Below are positions 1-6,873 of a stretch of 9,584 nucleotides of DNA, in pieces. A program made the translations under genes and the position numbers. Position 1 is the first letter of the stretch, and every line of letters starts with the position of its first letter. The notes beneath the pieces were generated by a model that was not told the DNA's origin, did no database searches, and was given only the letters and a program-made list of their open reading frames with translations. Source of the stretch: ZC4RG19 sp017577565 (GTDB lineage: Bacteria; Actinomycetota; Acidimicrobiia; Acidimicrobiales; VFJN01); the NCBI GenBank assembly GCA_047459075.1, contig VSCH01000084.1:1-9584 (forward strand). The letters are read 5' to 3'.

Positions 1-222
1 GATGATGCCCTTGAACCGGACGCGCTTGTACTTGCCGCAGTAGCACTCCCAGTCCTTCGTCGGACCGAAGATCTTCTCGCAGAAGAGCCCGTCCTTCTCG
101 GGCTTGAGCGTGCGGTAGTTGATGGTCTCCGGCTTCTTGACCTCGCCGTTCGACCACATGCGGATCGTGTCCGCGGTGGCCAGCCCGATGCGGAGCTGAC
201 TGAAATCGTTGACGTCAAGCAT
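1..222 (-). CDS. rpoC: RNA polymerase beta' subunit, N-terminal 74 residues (partial)
   Basis: This is the N-terminus of the largest catalytic subunit of RNA polymerase; the gene runs off the left edge of the window. The 74 visible residues begin MLDVNDFSQLRIGLATAD and include the KPETINYRTLKPEKDGLFC block typical of bacterial beta'. They end in the first half of the N-terminal zinc ribbon, where C60 and C62 (ECYCGKYKR) are two of the four expected ligands; the CxxC pair would lie outside. The ATG at 222-220 has a GGAG seven bases upstream and no better in-frame alternative. The gene follows rpoB after an 88-nt spacer and is almost certainly on the same transcript, since I see no promoter between them. 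Confidence 0.97.
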   Translation of the reverse strand, partial: MLDVNDFSQLRIGLATADTIRMWSNGEVKKPETINYRTLKPEKDGLFCEKIFGPTKDWECYCGKYKRVRFKGII

Positions 223-310
223 CTGATGCTCCGTTCACCGCCGTGCGGCAGCGGGTCGCAGGGTTGCGGGTGTCGGTCGTGCGGATGGGCTGAAGGGAGG
301 TGGCCACGGC
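223..310 (-). other. rpoB-rpoC spacer
   Basis: An 88-nt spacer separates the rpoB stop from the rpoC start. Apart from the ribosome binding site just before rpoC I see no convincing hairpin, promoter or small gene here. Confidence 0.6.
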
Positions 311-3300
311 CTAGAACGTGGTGCGCTGGCGGCGGCGCTCGTCCTCCTCGTCGCTGCCCCGCTCGGGGCGGCTGAGGTCGATGCCGAGCTCCTCCGCGGC
401 GCGGAACACGTCCTCGTCGAGCTCGCGCATCTCGATCTCCTCGCCCGACTGGGCCAGGACCTCGACGTTGAGGCAGAGCGCCTGCATCTCCTTGATGAGC
501 ACCTTGAAGCTCTCCGGGATGCCCGGCTCGGGGATGTTCTCGCCCTTGACGATGGCCTCGTACACCTTGACCCGGCCGAGGACGTCGTCCGACTTGATGG
601 TCAGCAGCTCCTGGAGGCAGTAGGCGGAGCCGTAGGCCTCGAGGGCCCACACCTCCATCTCGCCGAACCGCTGGCCGCCGAACTGGGCCTTACCGCCGAG
701 CGGCTGCTGGGTGATCATCGAGTACGGGCCGGTCGACCGGGCGTGGATCTTGTCGTCGACCAGGTGGGCCAGCTTGAGGATGTAGACGTAGCCCACCGTG
801 ATCGGCTGGTCGTAGGGCTCGCCGGTCCGGCCGTTGTAGAGGATGGCCTTGCCGTCGGGCCGGATCAGCCGCTTGCCGTCGGGCGACTCGGGCCGGATGT
901 TCGAGAGGATCTGCTTGATCGTCGGGTGCTTGCCCGACGCCTCCTCCTCGTCCCAGTTGGCGCCGTCGAAGACCGGCGAGGCGATGAGCGTCGACGCCTG
1001 CGTCGTGGGCCGGGTCTTGCGCTCGGTGCCGCGCACCGGCTCGTCCCCGACGACCTCGCCGTTGTGCTCCCAGCCCCAGCGGGCCGCGTAGCCGAGGTGG
1101 GCCTCCATGACCTGGCCCACGTTCATGCGGGACGGGACGCCGAGCGGGTTGAGGATGATGTCGACCGGCGTGCCGTCGGCGAGGAACGGCATGTCCTCGA
1201 TGGGGAGGATCTTGGCGATGACGCCCTTGTTGCCGTGGCGGCCGGCCAGCTTGTCGCCCACCGAGATCTTGCGGCGCTGGGCGACGTAGACCCGCACGAG
1301 CTGGTTGACGCCGGGCGGCAGCTCGTGGCCGTCCTCGCGGGTGAACACCTTGACGTCGATGACCTTGCCCGACTCGCCGTGGGGCACCTTGAGCGAGGTG
1401 TCCCGGACCTCGCGGGCCTTCTCGCCGAAGATGGCCCGCAGCAGGCGCTCCTCGGGGGTCAGCTCGGTCTCGCCCTTCGGCGTGACCTTGCCGACCAGCA
1501 CGTCGCCGGCGTCGACCTCGGCGCCGATGCGGATGATGCCCCGGTCGTCGAGGTCCTTGAGGATGTCCTCGGACAGGTTGGGGATGTCCCGGGTGATCTC
1601 CTCGGGGCCGAGCTTGGTGTCGCGGGCGTCGATCTCGTGCTCGTGGATGTGGATCGACGTGAGCACGTCGTCCCGCACCAGCCGCTCGGAGAGGATGATG
1701 GCGTCCTCGAAGTTGTAGCCCTCCCAGGGCATGAAGGCCACGAGGAGGTTCTTGCCGAGCGCCAGCTCGCCGTTGTCGGTCGAGGGCCCGAGGGCGAGGA
1801 TGTCGCCCTTCTTGAACGACTCGCCCTCGCGCACCAGCGGCTTCTGGTTGATGCAGGTGTCCTGGTTCGACCGCTCGAACTTGAGCAGCTTGTAGACCCG
1901 CTTGCCGAGCTTGCGGTACTCGACCGTGATGAGGTCGCCCGACACCTCGGTGGCGACGCCGTCGTCCTCGGCGATGACCATGTCGGTGGCGTCGCGGGCG
2001 GCCCGGGCCTCGACGCCCGTGCCGATGAACGGGGCCTCGGCCCGGATCAGCGGCACGGCCTGCTTCTGCATGTTGGCGCCCATGAGCGCCCGGTTGGCGT
2101 CGTCGTGCTCGAGGAACGGGATGAGCGACGTGGCCACCGAGACGATCTGCTTGGGCGACACGTCCATGAGGTCGACCTCGGACGGCGGCACCGTCGAGAT
2201 GTCGGTGGTGGCCGCGAAGTAGCTCTCCCGCTCGAGCTGGGCCCGCAGGTTCTCGAGCGTGGCCGCCTGCGGCGACCGCCGGACGAGCACCCGGTCGTTG
2301 ACGAACCGGCCGTTCTCGTCGAGCGGCTCGTTGGCCTGGGCGACGACGTAGTCCTCCTCCTCGTCGGCCGTCAGCCAGACGATCTCGTCGGTCACCCGGC
2401 CGTCGACGACCTTGCGGTAGGGGGACTCGATGAAGCCGAAGTCGTTGACCCGCGCGTAGGTCGAGAGCGCGCCGATGAGGCCGATGTTCGGGCCCTCGGG
2501 CGTCTCGATCGGGCACATGCGGCCGTAGTGGCTGAAGTGGACGTCGCGGACCTCGAAGCCGGCGCGCTCCCGCGACAGGCCGCCGGGCCCGAGGGCGTTC
2601 AGGCGCCGGCGGTGGGTGAGCCCCGACAGGGGGTTCACCTGGTCCATGAACTGCGAGAGCTGGCTGGTGCCGAAGAACTCCTTGATGGCGGCGACGACCG
2701 GCCGGATGTTGATGAGCGTCTGCGGCGTGATGGCCTCGACGTCCTGGGTCGTCATGCGCTCGCGGACCACCCGCTCCATGCGGGACAGGCCGATCCGCAC
2801 CTGGTTCTGGATCAGCTCGCCGACCGAGCGGATGCGGCGGTTGGCGAAGTGGTCCTGGTCGTCGAGCCGGTAGCCGGGCTCGGCGTTGACCAGGTGGAGC
2901 AGGTAGGTGCAGGCCGCGAGGATCTCGCACCGGCTGAGGACCGACTGCCCGGGCTCGGGGCGGTCGAGCAGGCCCCGCTCCTCGAGCATCGGGAACATCT
3001 CGGCCAGCTTCTCGATCTCGGGGCCGAGCTTGCGGTCGAGCTTGTAGCGCCCGACCCGGGACAGGTCGTAGCGCCGCGGCTCGAAGAAGGCGTTGCGGAA
3101 GTAGAGGCGGGCCGACTCCACCGAGGGCGGCTCGCCCGGCCGGGCCCGCTTGTAGATCTCGACCAGGGCCTCGTCCTGGGTGGGCGCGAGGTCGCGGTCC
3201 TTCTCCCACTGGCCCTCGAGGAAGGGGAACTGCCGGACGAACGCGTCGAGGAACCCGGGCGCGTTCTCCTCGTCGTAGCCGAGGGCCCGGAGCAGCACGA

Positions 3301-3901
3301 ACAGGCTCAGGCGGCGCTTGCGGGCGACGCGGGTGCCGGCGGTGACGTCCTTGCCCGGCTTCTGCTCGACGTCGAACTCGATCCACTCGCCCCGGTAGGG
3401 GTGGATCGTGCCCTTGACGAGCTGGTGCTTGGCCAGGTTGCGCAGGCGGTAGCGCTCACCGGGCTCGAAGATGACACCGGGCGACCGCACGAGCTGCGAC
3501 ACGACGACGCGCTCGGTGCCGTTGATCACGAAGGTGCCCTTCTCGGTCATCATGGGGAAGTCGCCCATGAAGACCGTCTGCTCCTTGATCTCGCCCGTCG
3601 TGGCGTTGATGAAGCGGGCCCGGACGAAGATGGGCGCGGAGAAGGTCATGTCCTTCTCCTTGCACTCCTCCACCGAGAACTTCGGCGGCGGCCGGAGGTC
3701 CTCGTCGTCGGGGTCGAACTCCAGCTCGAGCTGCAGCGTCTCGGTGAAGTCCTTGATGGGCGAGATGTCGGCGAAGGTCTCCTTCAGGCCCCGCTCGAGG
3801 AACCACTTGAAGGATTCCCGCTGGATCGCGATGAGGTCGGGAAGCGGCAGGACCTCTTCGATGTTCGCGAACGAGTACCGATCCCGGATGCGAGTGGACA
3901 A
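311..3901 (-). CDS. rpoB: DNA-directed RNA polymerase beta subunit
   Basis: RpoB forms one jaw of RNA polymerase and, with beta', the active site and RNA channel. The start is a TTG at 3901-3899 (STRIRDRYSFANIEEVLPLP), chosen because GAGGAG lies seven bases upstream and the reading frame above it runs through the leader and a promoter. The product is 1196 residues, close to the usual 1150-1200 for actinobacteria. Landmarks in order are the SPGVIFE lobe motif, the rifampicin cluster at residues 411-437 (SQLSQFMDQ...LTHRRRLNALGPGGL), the IETPEGPNIGLI motif, and the active-site stretch GRHGNKGVI around 887-895 with K892. The C-terminus is YGSAYCLQELLTIKSDDVLGR followed by a charged tail (SDEEDERRRQRTTF). 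Residue 435, equal to E. coli Ser531, is Asn, and residue 422 (E. coli Asn518) is Val. The gene has its own promoters and is followed by rpoC. Confidence 0.98.
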   Translation of the reverse strand: MSTRIRDRYSFANIEEVLPLPDLIAIQRESFKWFLERGLKETFADISPIKDFTETLQLELEFDPDDEDLRPPPKFSVEECKEKDMTFSAPIFVRARFINATTGEIKEQTVFMGDFPMMTEKGTFVINGTERVVVSQLVRSPGVIFEPGERYRLRNLAKHQLVKGTIHPYRGEWIEFDVEQKPGKDVTAGTRVARKRRLSLFVLLRALGYDEENAPGFLDAFVRQFPFLEGQWEKDRDLAPTQDEALVEIYKRARPGEPPSVESARLYFRNAFFEPRRYDLSRVGRYKLDRKLGPEIEKLAEMFPMLEERGLLDRPEPGQSVLSRCEILAACTYLLHLVNAEPGYRLDDQDHFANRRIRSVGELIQNQVRIGLSRMERVVRERMTTQDVEAITPQTLINIRPVVAAIKEFFGTSQLSQFMDQVNPLSGLTHRRRLNALGPGGLSRERAGFEVRDVHFSHYGRMCPIETPEGPNIGLIGALSTYARVNDFGFIESPYRKVVDGRVTDEIVWLTADEEEDYVVAQANEPLDENGRFVNDRVLVRRSPQAATLENLRAQLERESYFAATTDISTVPPSEVDLMDVSPKQIVSVATSLIPFLEHDDANRALMGANMQKQAVPLIRAEAPFIGTGVEARAARDATDMVIAEDDGVATEVSGDLITVEYRKLGKRVYKLLKFERSNQDTCINQKPLVREGESFKKGDILALGPSTDNGELALGKNLLVAFMPWEGYNFEDAIILSERLVRDDVLTSIHIHEHEIDARDTKLGPEEITRDIPNLSEDILKDLDDRGIIRIGAEVDAGDVLVGKVTPKGETELTPEERLLRAIFGEKAREVRDTSLKVPHGESGKVIDVKVFTREDGHELPPGVNQLVRVYVAQRRKISVGDKLAGRHGNKGVIAKILPIEDMPFLADGTPVDIILNPLGVPSRMNVGQVMEAHLGYAARWGWEHNGEVVGDEPVRGTERKTRPTTQASTLIASPVFDGANWDEEEASGKHPTIKQILSNIRPESPDGKRLIRPDGKAILYNGRTGEPYDQPITVGYVYILKLAHLVDDKIHARSTGPYSMITQQPLGGKAQFGGQRFGEMEVWALEAYGSAYCLQELLTIKSDDVLGRVKVYEAIVKGENIPEPGIPESFKVLIKEMQALCLNVEVLAQSGEEIEMRELDEDVFRAAEELGIDLSRPERGSDEEDERRRQRTTF

Positions 3902-4052
3902 CGAATCACTCCTCAGTGGGTTCGGTCGGCCCTGAACCGGGTCGCGCACGCGCGCCCGCACGCCATGGCCAAGCCGGGGACGAGCCTGCTGTGCGCGGGC
4001 GCGCCGAAGCCGCTCGAAGAGTCGGCGAGGCGGGACCACAGACGCACGGCAA
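3902..4052 (-). promoter_or_regulatory. Structured 5' leader of rpoB
   Basis: This is the inferred untranslated leader between the nearer rpoB promoter and the TTG start, about 150 nt. It holds a perfect 10-bp inverted repeat, GCGCGCCCGC at 4004-3995 and GCGGGCGCGC at 3959-3950, with a 35-nt loop, and a small GGTTC/GAACC repeat near the ribosome binding site. I see no credible open reading frame with a ribosome binding site in it. A regulatory role is inferred from the length and pairing only. Confidence 0.45.
3909..3914 (-). promoter_or_regulatory. Ribosome binding site fixing the rpoB TTG start
   Basis: GAGGAG read on the minus strand lies seven bases before the TTG at 3901. No ATG or GTG in the rpoB frame lies near it, so this site is the main argument for the TTG start. 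Confidence 0.75.
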
Positions 4053-4058
4053 CCGACC

Positions 4059-4087
4059 ATGCTAGGCCGTCGGTGCCTACCGCACAA
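4059..4087 (-). promoter_or_regulatory. rpoB proximal promoter P2
   Basis: On the minus strand TTGTGC (4087-4082) is followed by a 17-nt spacer and TAGCAT (4064-4059). This is a good match to the housekeeping sigma consensus of actinobacteria (TTGACa / TAnnnT). Transcription would begin near 4052 and read into rpoBC. Confidence 0.65.
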
Positions 4088-4152
4088 CCCCGCGGAACGG
4101 CAGGGCCACCCGACACGAGTGCGCCTCGGGTCCGGCCGTCACGGCTGGTCGG

Positions 4153-4181
4153 AGGGTAAGCCCCGGCACCGCCGCGGTCAA
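4153..4181 (-). promoter_or_regulatory. rpoB distal promoter P1
   Basis: TTGACC (4181-4176), a 17-nt spacer and TACCCT (4158-4153) form a near-consensus housekeeping promoter on the minus strand. It lies about 90 nt upstream of P2 and downstream of the hairpin behind rplL, so it would restart transcription for rpoBC. Confidence 0.68.
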
Positions 4182-4271
4182 CCCCGGCGCCGGGAGCGTG
4201 GCGCGGCCGGTACGCACCGTGCGGGCCGTCGGCCCGGGCGAACGCCGGCCCCGGCGGCGGCCCGGCGCGGC

Positions 4272-4300
4272 GGAGCCCGGCCCACGGCGGGCCGGGCTCC
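4272..4300 (-). terminator. Terminator or attenuator hairpin between rplL and rpoB
   Basis: GGAGCCCGGCCC (4300-4289) pairs perfectly with GGGCCGGGCTCC (4283-4272) around a 5-nt loop, starting 36 nt after the rplL stop. No T-run follows, which is common in very GC-rich actinobacteria but leaves efficiency open. E. coli has a partial attenuator in the equivalent place, so this may lower rather than stop read-through into rpoBC. Confidence 0.65.
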
Positions 4301-4336
4301 CCTCGACGGTCGGTGGGCGGCGCGTGGCCGCCCCGG

Positions 4337-4723
4337 TCACTTGAGCTCGACGGTGGCGCCGGCGCCCTCGAGGGCCGCCTTCGCCTTCTCCGCCTCCTCC
4401 TTGCTGACCTTCTCGAGGACCGGCTTGGGCGCGGACTCGACCAGGTCCTTGGCCTCCTTCAGGCCGAGGTTGGTGAGGGCGCGCACCTCCTTGATGACGG
4501 CGATCTTCTGACCGCCGGCCTCGGTGAGGACGACGTCGAACTCGTCCTTCTCCTCCTCGGCCGGGGCCTCCTCGCCCGGCGCGCCGGCACCGGGCGCCGC
4601 CGCCACGGCCACCGGGGCCGCCGCGGTCACGCCGAAGCGCTCCTCGAACTCCTTGAGCAGCTCGCTCAGCTCGAGGACGGTCATGTTGGAGATCGCGTCG
4701 AGGATCTCGTCCTTGGTCGCCAT
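4337..4723 (-). CDS. rplL: 50S ribosomal protein L7/L12
   Basis: L7/L12 is the multi-copy stalk protein that recruits translational GTPases (EF-Tu, EF-G, IF2, RF3) to the ribosome. The 128-residue product has the expected three parts: an N-terminal dimerisation and L10-binding helical region (about 1-33, MTVLELSELLKEFEERFG), an Ala/Pro/Gly/Glu hinge (about 34-59), and a C-terminal GTPase-binding domain (about 60-128) with the family signature LTNLGLKEAKDLVESAPKP. The ATG at 4723 is preceded by ACGGAGGAG located inside the end of rplJ. The gap to rplJ is only 2 nt, so translation is probably coupled, in keeping with the need for several L12 copies per L10. A strong hairpin follows the gene. 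Confidence 0.98.
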   Translation of the reverse strand: MATKDEILDAISNMTVLELSELLKEFEERFGVTAAAPVAVAAAPGAGAPGEEAPAEEEKDEFDVVLTEAGGQKIAVIKEVRALTNLGLKEAKDLVESAPKPVLEKVSKEEAEKAKAALEGAGATVELK

Positions 4724-4725
4724 GT

Positions 4726-5346
4726 TCAGCTCTCCTCCGTGGTGGGCTCGGCCGCGTCCGCGGCCGGGGCATCGTTCGTGTCGGTCGGTGTGGCGCCGTC
4801 GGGAGCGGCACCGCCCTTCTCGATGAGGGCGGACAGCCCGTAGGCGAAGTTGCGCGGCAGGGCCTGGAGCAGGCCGGCGAACTGCTGCAGCGGCGCGGCC
4901 AGCGCGCCGGCCAGCTTGGCGAGCAGCACCTCGCGGGGCTCGACGTCGGCCAGGGCCCGGGCGTCCTCGGCGGACAGCAGGGCGTTGTCCATGACCCCGC
5001 CCTTGACCACCAGCGCCGGGTGGTTCCTGGCGAAGTCGCGCAGCGCCTTCGCCACCGTGACCGGGTCGCCGGGCCTGCCGTCGTCGGTCTCGGGCACGAA
5101 CGCGATGGCGGTCGGCCCGGTCAGCAGCTCGTCCAGGTCGAGGCCCACCTCACGGGCCGCGAACCGGACCAGCGTGTTCTTGTAGACCTTGTACTCGCCG
5201 CCCGCCTCGCGCAGGGCGCGGCGCAGCTCGCTGATCGCCGCCACGTCGAGGCCGCGGTACTCGGTCAGAAGGGCCGCGCTCGAGCGGCTGAGGCGCTCGC
5301 GCACCTCCTCCACCACGGCAACCTTCTCCGGTCTGGGGTTCTCCAC
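4726..5346 (-). CDS. rplJ: 50S ribosomal protein L10
   Basis: L10 anchors the L7/L12 dimers to the 23S GTPase-associated centre and, bound to L12, represses its own mRNA in many bacteria. The chosen start is GTG at 5346 (MENPRPEKVAVVEEVRERL), giving 206 residues. The GTG two codons earlier (5352) is itself part of the Shine-Dalgarno match and is unlikely to initiate. The N-terminal rRNA-binding domain spans about 1-105 (LTEYRGLDVAAISELR, YKVYKNTLVRFA). The C-terminal helix that binds L12 is about 162-178 (ALPRNFAYGLSALIEKG). After it comes an Ala/Thr/Asp/Pro-rich acidic tail (about 179-206), which makes the protein longer than E. coli L10 (about 165 residues). It is followed by rplL after 2 nt and preceded by a long structured leader. 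Confidence 0.96.
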   Translation of the reverse strand: MENPRPEKVAVVEEVRERLSRSSAALLTEYRGLDVAAISELRRALREAGGEYKVYKNTLVRFAAREVGLDLDELLTGPTAIAFVPETDDGRPGDPVTVAKALRDFARNHPALVVKGGVMDNALLSAEDARALADVEPREVLLAKLAGALAAPLQQFAGLLQALPRNFAYGLSALIEKGGAAPDGATPTDTNDAPAADAAEPTTEES

Positions 5347-5349
5347 TGA

Positions 5350-5360
5350 CACCTCCTTTC
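5350..5360 (-). promoter_or_regulatory. Near-perfect Shine-Dalgarno of rplJ, overlapping an in-frame GTG
   Basis: GAAAGGAGGTG (5360-5350) matches the complement of the bacterial 16S rRNA 3' end over 11 bases. Its final GTG is in the rplJ frame but would leave no spacer, whereas the GTG at 5346 sits five bases past AGGAGG. This decides the start. Confidence 0.75.
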
Positions 5361-5571
5361 CGTGTGCTCGGACGCTCGCACCTGCGAACGCCCCGCGCCC
5401 ACGCCACCGGCCACGCCGGGGAGGTGTCGGAGAGTCCGCCTGCTCAGGCGGGCCGCAGCGGCCCTTTCAGCCCGTCCCGCGGCTCGCGGGGGTGGGCACC
5501 GGAGGTCTTCGGCGAGCGAAGTCGGTTGTTGTCGGCGAACGGGCAGCCTACCGGCCGCCCCGAGGCCGCCC
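5353..5571 (-). promoter_or_regulatory. L10-leader-like structured region upstream of rplJ
   Basis: The 219 nt between rplA and rplJ hold no credible gene but many stems on the minus strand. They are CTTCG/CGAAG (5521-5507), CCCGC/GCGGG (5490-5476), GGGCCG/CGGCCC (5464-5450), CCGCCT/AGGCGG (5451-5436) and TTCGC/GCGAG just before the ribosome binding site. Rfam describes an L10 leader, bound by L10(L12)4, in this place in many bacteria. The GCCGAAGACCTCCGGTG segment and the CCTGAGCAGG stem look like that family, but I matched them from memory only. The two central stems share a base and could be mutually exclusive. Confidence 0.5.
5545..5550 (-). promoter_or_regulatory. Possible -10 box for an rplJ promoter
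   Basis: TAGGCT (5550-5545), identical to the -10 of the tRNA-Trp promoter in this window, lies 22 nt after the rplA stop. I find no good -35 hexamer at 16-19 nt, so this is weak. It would place a start near 5538 and put the whole L10-like leader in the transcript. Confidence 0.25.
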
Positions 5572-6288
5572 CTAGGCGGCGACCTCGTCGGCCCCGGGCC
5601 GCAGGCGGCCGGGGTCGACCTTGACGCCGGGCCCCATCGTCGAGCTGACCGTGATCTTCCGGATGTAGCGGCCCTTGGCCGCCGCCGGCTTGGCCCGGTT
5701 CAGCTCGTCGACGACCGCCCGGAAGTTCTCGAGCAGGGCGGCGGTGTCGAAGGACGCCTTGCCGATCGGCACCGCCACGTTGCCGTAGCGGTCGGTGCGG
5801 AACTCGACCTTGCCGCCCTTGAAGTCGGCGACCGCCTTGGCCACGTCCGGGGTGACCGTGCCCGTCTTGGGGTTGGGCATGAGGCCCCGGGGGCCGAGGA
5901 TCCGGCCCAGCCGGCCCACGACCGGCATGAGGTCGGGCGTCGCGATCGTGACGTCGAAGTCGAGCATGCCGCCCTCGATCTCGGCGGCCAGGTCGTCGGC
6001 GCCGACGATGTCGGCCCCGGCCTCGCGGGCCGCGGCGGCCGCCTCGCCGGCCGCGAACACCGCGACGCGGACCTCCTTGCCGGTGCCCGCCGGCAGCCCG
6101 ACCGTGCCCCGCACGACCTGGTCGGCCTTGCGGGGGTCGACGCCGAGGCGGACGACCATCTCGACGGTCTCGTCGAAGTTGGCCTTGGCCAGCGACCGGA
6201 CGAGCTCGAGCGCCTCGCCCGGCGTGTGCAGCCGCTGGCGGTCGAACCGCTGCAGCGAGTCGCGGTACTTCTTGCCGTGCTTCGCCAT
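5572..6288 (-). CDS. rplA: 50S ribosomal protein L1
   Basis: L1 forms the mobile L1 stalk that helps release the E-site tRNA, and in several bacteria it represses its own operon by binding mRNA. The 238-residue product is of usual length (about 230-235). It opens with MAKHGKKYRDSLQRFD and carries the family signature LGPRGLMPNPKTGTVTPD near residues 130-147, the central insert domain, and SSTMGPGVKVDP near the C-terminus, which closes domain I. The ATG at 6288 has GAGGGAG with a five-base spacer. It follows rplK after 71 nt, where I see no promoter, so the two are probably cotranscribed. rplJ follows after a 219-nt structured leader. Confidence 0.98.
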   Translation of the reverse strand: MAKHGKKYRDSLQRFDRQRLHTPGEALELVRSLAKANFDETVEMVVRLGVDPRKADQVVRGTVGLPAGTGKEVRVAVFAAGEAAAAAREAGADIVGADDLAAEIEGGMLDFDVTIATPDLMPVVGRLGRILGPRGLMPNPKTGTVTPDVAKAVADFKGGKVEFRTDRYGNVAVPIGKASFDTAALLENFRAVVDELNRAKPAAAKGRYIRKITVSSTMGPGVKVDPGRLRPGADEVAA

Positions 6289-6359
6289 GGTGGCTCCCTC
6301 GTGGTGTCGGCGGCCGGCGGGCGAGGTCCTCCCGGCGCGGCCGGATGGTGGGTGTGCGA

Positions 6360-6788
6360 TCAGGAGGCGACCGTGATGCCCATCGAGCGGGCCGTGCCGA
6401 TGACCTGGGCCTTGGCCGACTCGAGGTCGTAGGCGTTCAGGTCGGGCATCTTGATCTTGGCGATCTCCTCGATCTGCGCCTCGGTGACCGTGCCGACCTG
6501 CTCGCGGCCCGGCGCGGTCGAGGCCTTGTCGATGCCCGCGGCCTCGCGCAGCAGCACCGGCGTCGGCGGGGTCTTGAGGACGAAGCTGAACGAGCGGTCC
6601 TCGTAGATGGTGATCTCGACCGGGACGATCGTGCCCCGCTGGCTCTCGGTCTGCGCGTTGTACGCCTTGCAGAAGTCCATGATGGCCACGCCGTGCGGGC
6701 CCAGCGCGGTGCCGACCGGCGGCGCGGGCGTGGCCTGGCCGGCGGGGATCTGGATCTTGACGACGGCCAGCACCTTCTTCTTGGCCAT
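6360..6788 (-). CDS. rplK: 50S ribosomal protein L11
   Basis: L11 binds the 23S GTPase-associated region, contacts EF-G, EF-Tu and release factors, and is needed for stringent-response activation by RelA. The product is 142 residues, the family norm. The N-terminal domain carries the proline-rich helix and loop around residues 18-35 (PAGQATPAPPVG then LGPHGV) that forms the thiopeptide antibiotic pocket with rRNA; the prolines are intact. The C-terminal rRNA-binding domain (about 75-142) includes IKMPDLNAYDLESAKAQV and ends in GTARSMGI. The ATG at 6788 is preceded by GAGAGGAA. It lies downstream of nusG across a 131-nt spacer with a large stem-loop and upstream of rplA. Confidence 0.98.
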   Translation of the reverse strand: MAKKKVLAVVKIQIPAGQATPAPPVGTALGPHGVAIMDFCKAYNAQTESQRGTIVPVEITIYEDRSFSFVLKTPPTPVLLREAAGIDKASTAPGREQVGTVTEAQIEEIAKIKMPDLNAYDLESAKAQVIGTARSMGITVAS

Positions 6789-6873
6789 GGGGGTTCCTCT
6801 CGGGAGTGCGTGGGACCCGACGCCGACGGCGCCGGAGGGTGGACGCGGGCGTCAGACGCGACCGACAAGTCTG

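Noticed and set aside
690..3386. An 898-codon minus-strand frame inside rpoB
   Set aside because: It is an alternative frame of rpoB made of Arg/Pro/Gly/His-rich sequence; a codon-bias artefact.
3902..4087. N-terminal extension of RpoB to an ATG-like start at 4087
   Set aside because: The 62 extra residues are not RpoB-like, run over promoter P2, and a good ribosome binding site supports TTG 3901.
743..4159. A 1138-codon open frame on the plus strand opposite rpoB
   Set aside because: It is the antisense frame of a very GC-rich gene, has Leu/Val/Asp/Arg low-complexity composition, matches no family, and lies wholly across the clear rpoB gene and its promoters.
4059..4511. Plus-strand frame across the rplL-rpoB gap
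   Set aside because: Arg/Gly/Pro-rich, no ribosome binding site, and antisense to rplL; no support as a gene.
5545..5573. A full promoter for rplJ built on TAGGCT
   Set aside because: The -10 is good but no acceptable -35 is present, so only a low-confidence -10 was listed.
6840..6868. TTGTCG as the -35 of an rplK promoter
   Set aside because: No TAnnnT hexamer occurs at 16-19 nt downstream.
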